A stretch of 64,000 nucleotides of DNA from Halictus rubicundus (taxonomy: Eukaryota > Arthropoda > Insecta > Hymenoptera > Halictidae), in assembly GCF_050948215.1 (NCBI RefSeq), contig NC_135151.1, forward strand, positions 12,130,220 through 12,194,219, written 5' to 3'. Below the pieces are notes generated by a model, which had not been told where the DNA came from, did not search any database, and worked only from the letters and a program-made list of their open reading frames with translations. The position numbers and the translations under genes were made by a program. Positions 59,589 through 64,000 of the stretch are shown one piece after another (positions within the stretch are counted from its first letter, which is position 1; every line of letters starts with the position of its first letter).

Positions 59589-62500
59589 CTATAGCGAATA
59601 GTACGAATCATTGCAAATGTGCTCAGCATTTTTACAAAGGTTCCTTTGTTTCATTTTAAAGATACGATCATGACATTGCTTCTGATTAGTTTTGTTTTGA
59701 GATTGGTACATTTATGATTACGTAATTTACACCAATTATTCTTCTATTTTCGAGCTTCCAATATTTTTTGTGTGAAGCTTTAGTATATGTGAATACTACT
59801 AACGATTGGTGCCATTGTCGAGGAAACGAAATGTTCATATTTCTGATTTCTAATGAAATACTAAGAACGTGCAAATTATTTGATAATACGTAGCTCTTAA
59901 TTTCAAATAGCAGAGGATAAAGCGTATAAATTATACTAATGCACAAGTAAATCAGGTTTTCCAATTACTGTTGAAAACTAATAGTAAAAATATTGTAGAT
60001 GTTATTCTGCTGCATGACTCACTGGAGTATTTCTATAAGAGCTGTCATTATATCTTTCTAGGGATGTAGTTTTTTACATATTCCATATAAGCTTTCGCAT
60101 TGATTAGTGAAATGTTTATTAAAGTTTTTCATAAATATTTCCGATTTGCACGTTTTACAAATATTATTGCCGTTTTTTTACATATATCACATGTATGAGT
60201 TAGAGGAAGATGTAGCTACAAAAAGTAATCATTGCAATGTTTACGAGTGTTTTTATGAACGATTTGACATCCATGCTTATGGTAACACAATTTCATGCGA
60301 TTTTCTAATGCATATTTAAATGCAGATACTACTCACATGATTTATCTGAAGTATATAGTACAGATATTGATTTTGTGAAAGGGCTTAAATGTTAAATCAT
60401 TTATATATAAACTATTCAAATGATTATTGTACTTTAACTCGTGGTTAAAAAGAAAAAAAATTTAAAAATACGAAAGAAAAATATAACTAGTAGTAATGAA
60501 GGTGACGTACACGTCCAACTTCTGATAAAAGAATAATACAAAATATTTTTCTCGAATTTTGTTTATTTGAAATATTAACAAAACAGACGAACTCTGTAGG
60601 ATTGCTAGGAACTTTAGGGCATTGAGGCAGCTGTCACAGAAAAGAAAGATAATTAGTTTCTTAATTAATTATTACTCTTATTGTATTATATGTCAACTAT
60701 GATTATTGTTAATTAATTATTATTAACGTTTGAATACATGTAATGAAATATATAAAATCTATACAATTTTTTTCATCTTCTATTTTTTCTCTGTTTAGAG
60801 GAATGTACGTAACATTAAGAACCATTCGATAATTAAACCGAAGTGATTTTTAATTTAAAGCTAGTCGTGTGTGTAATGTGTAATAATATCTTACAAAACA
60901 GAAGGTTCATTGATTTAAAAACTTTGAGACTTAAAACTTATCATGGAACATATTGAAATTTGAAGTTTCGAGTTGTACGTAAGTACGTTATCACGTTACG
61001 CATCACCTACGAGATATAATATGATTAATAATTCCAAATTGGAGGGCGTTGTTATCAAAGTAAATACAGAAGTTTTAACATGTGTCTTTTAAGAACATCG
61101 ACACGTGTACAATTAGATCCATTTTTATAATCAAGGTTTCTCCTAGTCGCACAGACGAGAAATACTAAATTGTACATGGTTGTGATAATAAATCTTTCCT
61201 TTAATTTTTTTTATAAAGATGAAAATTCGTAAATATCTATAGTCTGTAAATTCATGCAGATCAAATGTTCCATAATAGTTTAGTTTCAATAGAATGAGAA
61301 CATATAGTAGTTATCTAAAAGCGATAAGGTTTCAGAAAATGATTTAATGTCGAACAGACTTAAACCTTTTTTTCTGATTTACAATATGAGTTAGTGATTC
61401 TTATAGAGCAGACACGTTTCTCTGTGACCCGTGGGTCCGGAACCCCCAGTTGGCCTCAAATTAGAGCTCGATTATCAAAACGATAGTATCAGGATACGCA
61501 GGATGAATGAGAGAGCAATAACTACGAGATACATCAGAGACAGTATTAAAATTGATGGTTGCTGGACAGCTTTTCTATCAATGCAAATGCGAAGGCGTCC
61601 AATTGGCGTAACGTGGTCACGAGAAACACGGATTGAACTCTGTCTGAGTCTTTTGTTGTAATCGCAAATCTTGAAGTAGAATTGCTCTATCACTCTGAGT
61701 TTTTGAAAACATGTTTTCTACAAAAATGAATTGTTACGTGGAGCTGAACCCGCTAGAAAGTTTAAACTAGTCTAAAAAGATAAGAGAGAGTTTTCCGAGT
61801 ATATATGTGTATTCAGTTATTAAATTTTGTGATTTTGAATGGTTGTAATATTCTACACGTTGTGTTTACCCCCACCTAAGGAGTTTGATTATGTAATGCA
61901 AGTAATCTTATTAATTCTTATTTGCAGGTACAGAAAAGTAAGTTCGAGTACAAAATCGTAAATTATTAATAATTATTACTCTACGACGAATCGAAGAAGA
62001 TTTAATAAAATTAATTTTTCATTTAATCAATTCGAGTTGATTTTGATACATTGACTTTTCAATTTTCTGTCGCTGAACTTCGACGAAACTTTCGACAAGC
62101 AGACTGGGATAAGAAAAAAATTCGCACGAACGCTTTGATGCGATCATCGATAATTTTGGTAGCAATCTAAGGCGACAACATTGCATTTTTTGAGCTGACA
62201 ACACTGTAAACTCTAGTCTCCTTGAATTCACAAATTCTGTGTTGCAATCTTATGTAGTTCATCAGCTCGTTCTATTTCGGTAGAGCCCGCTTTTTACACT
62301 CTTCAGACTTTAGAGCGTCGGTAATTCAGAACTCCAGACCGAAAAGTGGATTGTTTGCAATGCATATTACGGATCTTAAGTCTGTGATTACAAATTTATA
62401 ATTTATTAGTTTACGAGACTATGTGGGTCGAACTAATAGACACAATGTATCTGCTTAGATCTGTGCTACGACAAAGGTACACACAAGGTATAAAAATGGA

Positions 62501-63557
62501 TTCAGCACTCGATTGACTATCATTGTCCAAAGTTGACTAATTTGCTGATCTAGAAAAGTAAAGTCAGAACTACCACTCCATCTCTCGAAACTAATTAGAA
62601 TTAAGTCGAGGAAACAATAATTCGATGTATCTCGCAATGACGATTTGCAAACCTAAAATTAGCTTACAATAATCTTTAAACTTCAACTGACCCTCTGCGG
62701 ATGGGATGTCTTTTTTCGATGATACGTAATACGATGATATTGAATTATACTAACATTACAATCGTTGTAGAATAATAAAAAGAAATATAAAATAGAGGAA
62801 AGCGAAGAAACAGAAACGAGATCGTGAAAGAATTAATTTTAAATGTATAACCCCGTCTCTGAACATGAATACAATCTTCGCCACATCGATAGAAAATGAA
62901 AGAAAACGAGAAAAGGAAGGAAATGAAAACAGAGTCTTACGCATCTAATTCGTGTTGATGCAAAAATCAAATGAACCAACTTGAATAATACATGTTTTGT
63001 TTTGAGGGAAAGTGGCACAGCATTGTTAGATGTTATGGAAGGGAATAGGTTTGATATATTCAGAGATATTTATTTACAAATTCTTTATTGAAAATCTTTC
63101 GATACATTTGTTCGTACATCTAGCAAGCCTTACATTCTACTATACAATATTAACGAAAATTCTAAGTGTGCAGCTATTGGTGTTCATATATCGTGAACCC
63201 CGTACACGAGCGCAACCTACCTATGTACCTCGCACACGAGTGCGGCCCAACCAACCAAAGAAACTTGAAGAATTCGACAAGAACAAGGTGACGAAACCAA
63301 ATCAAACTCAATATTATTGAAAGGTAGACGAAAGTAGGCAATGGTGAAGGGCCCTTGGTCAACCCTAGGGTAAGCAAGTGTAGACCAGGGTAGCTCTGGA
63401 GGACCCCTGGCCCAAGGCAACCGATGGTACCGGAGCCCATCTGGTTCTGTCGTAGACTGACTGACTGAGCGCGATCGTCGAGCTCCGGTGCGCAGCGATG
63501 CGCAACTCTCCCCACCCTAACTGATTTCGGTAGATCTCGACCGCCGTGACAGTTAAT
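59589..63557. other. 3' flank of ornithine decarboxylase and intergenic DNA
   Basis: AT-rich with no recognised coding exon. A GC-richer scrap at 61425-61465 (GACCCGTGGGTCCGGAACCC) stands out, and CCCGTACACGAG / CTCGCACACGAG at 63199 and 63229 form a short echo. Confidence 0.4.
61187..61192 (+). terminator. Candidate distal polyadenylation signal after ornithine decarboxylase
   Basis: AATAAA about 1.6 kb after the stop codon. A nearer ATTAAA sits at about 60118. The interval 59589-61190 is AT-rich and has no convincing open frame, so it may be a long 3' UTR or intergenic DNA. Confidence 0.2.
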
Positions 63558-63559
63558 TA

Positions 63560-63851
63560 CAGTGAATTCTCGTTACGAGTCAGTTGCGCGGTTCTGGCGA
63601 CTGACTCTTAGACGAAATCTGAGGTTCTCGGCGAGCGTCGCGTTTGAAATACACAGGCCACGCTGGAAACCTAAGAGCCACATCCGTCTATAAGTCATAA
63701 GCCTATGACTACTTACCGATAGTGACAAGAAGACTGAGAAAATGTCTTTCTCCGATACAATGTTGCACGTAGCCCCTTACCGCGGTGGTGTGAATAGTTC
63801 CACTGACTCCAAATCGTAAGGTTGGCACTGACTCGTAACGAGAATTCACTG
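63560..63851. mobile_element. 292-bp TA-flanked element with 25-bp perfect inverted ends
   Basis: Seen: 63560-63584 and 63827-63851 are exact inverted copies, beginning CAGTGAATTCTCGTTACGAG. TA lies on both sides (63558-63559 and 63852-63853), as for Tc1/mariner/pogo insertions. No transposase. CAGT-start ends fit pogo-like elements; that assignment is inference. Confidence 0.85.
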
Positions 63852-64000
63852 TATTGATTAATTTATTATCTTCTTTTTACCAACGATGTCGACAAACACT
63901 CCCTTTACAATCTGATCATCTAATTTTTGAATAGAAATGGCTAATAGTCTAATTTTTAACACACGAATATTACCAAGCATAACTGCCTTGACTATTTTAC

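Overview
The window is eukaryotic nuclear DNA. It is probably from an insect, and the texture suits Hymenoptera (bee- or ant-like): AT-rich background, short introns, sharply bounded CpG- and GC-rich patches, long CT, GGTT, TCG and CAG microsatellites, and many short non-autonomous DNA transposons. The species cannot be read from the sequence.

Only three protein-coding genes can be supported, all in the right-hand quarter. (1) The glutamate-cysteine ligase regulatory subunit lies on the minus strand (six coding exons, 50681 to 49502, 237 aa) and serves glutathione synthesis. (2) A TMEM14-family small membrane protein lies on the plus strand (three coding exons, 52518 to 53271, 109 aa). (3) Ornithine decarboxylase lies on the plus strand (seven coding exons, 57494 to 59588, 470 aa) and makes putrescine; every catalytic residue I could place is present. 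I rebuilt all three by joining exons at GT/AG sites that keep the reading frame. GCLM and TMEM14 are divergent, with about 1.8 kb between their start codons.

Positions 1 to about 49.4 kb hold no conserved protein I recognise. This stretch is either intergenic or the inside of a large intron. It alternates AT-rich DNA with GC/CpG-rich islands (about 8.5-10.8, 12.4-13.1, 16.6-17.6, 20.5-21.1, 35.4-36.7, 43.2-45.7 and 46.4-47.6 kb). The many open frames in these islands are low-complexity readings of microsatellites. AT-rich parts carry several short transposon families. One is an abundant hAT-like MITE with GACTGCGGAT-type ends and 8-bp target duplications (about 16 copies or fragments). Another is a TTAA-flanked, piggyBac-like family. 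There is also a separate 364-bp hAT-like element with an 8-bp duplication, a 292-bp TA-flanked element with 25-bp perfect ends, and several other inverted-repeat elements.

I see no CRISPR array, operon, rRNA or confident tRNA. I found no clear new molecular system. The best leads are the transposon families and their nesting, a long perfect-arm hairpin between GCLM and TMEM14, an unidentified GC-richer segment with two overlapping open frames at 56.2-56.5 kb, and the unusual tail of the ornithine decarboxylase.
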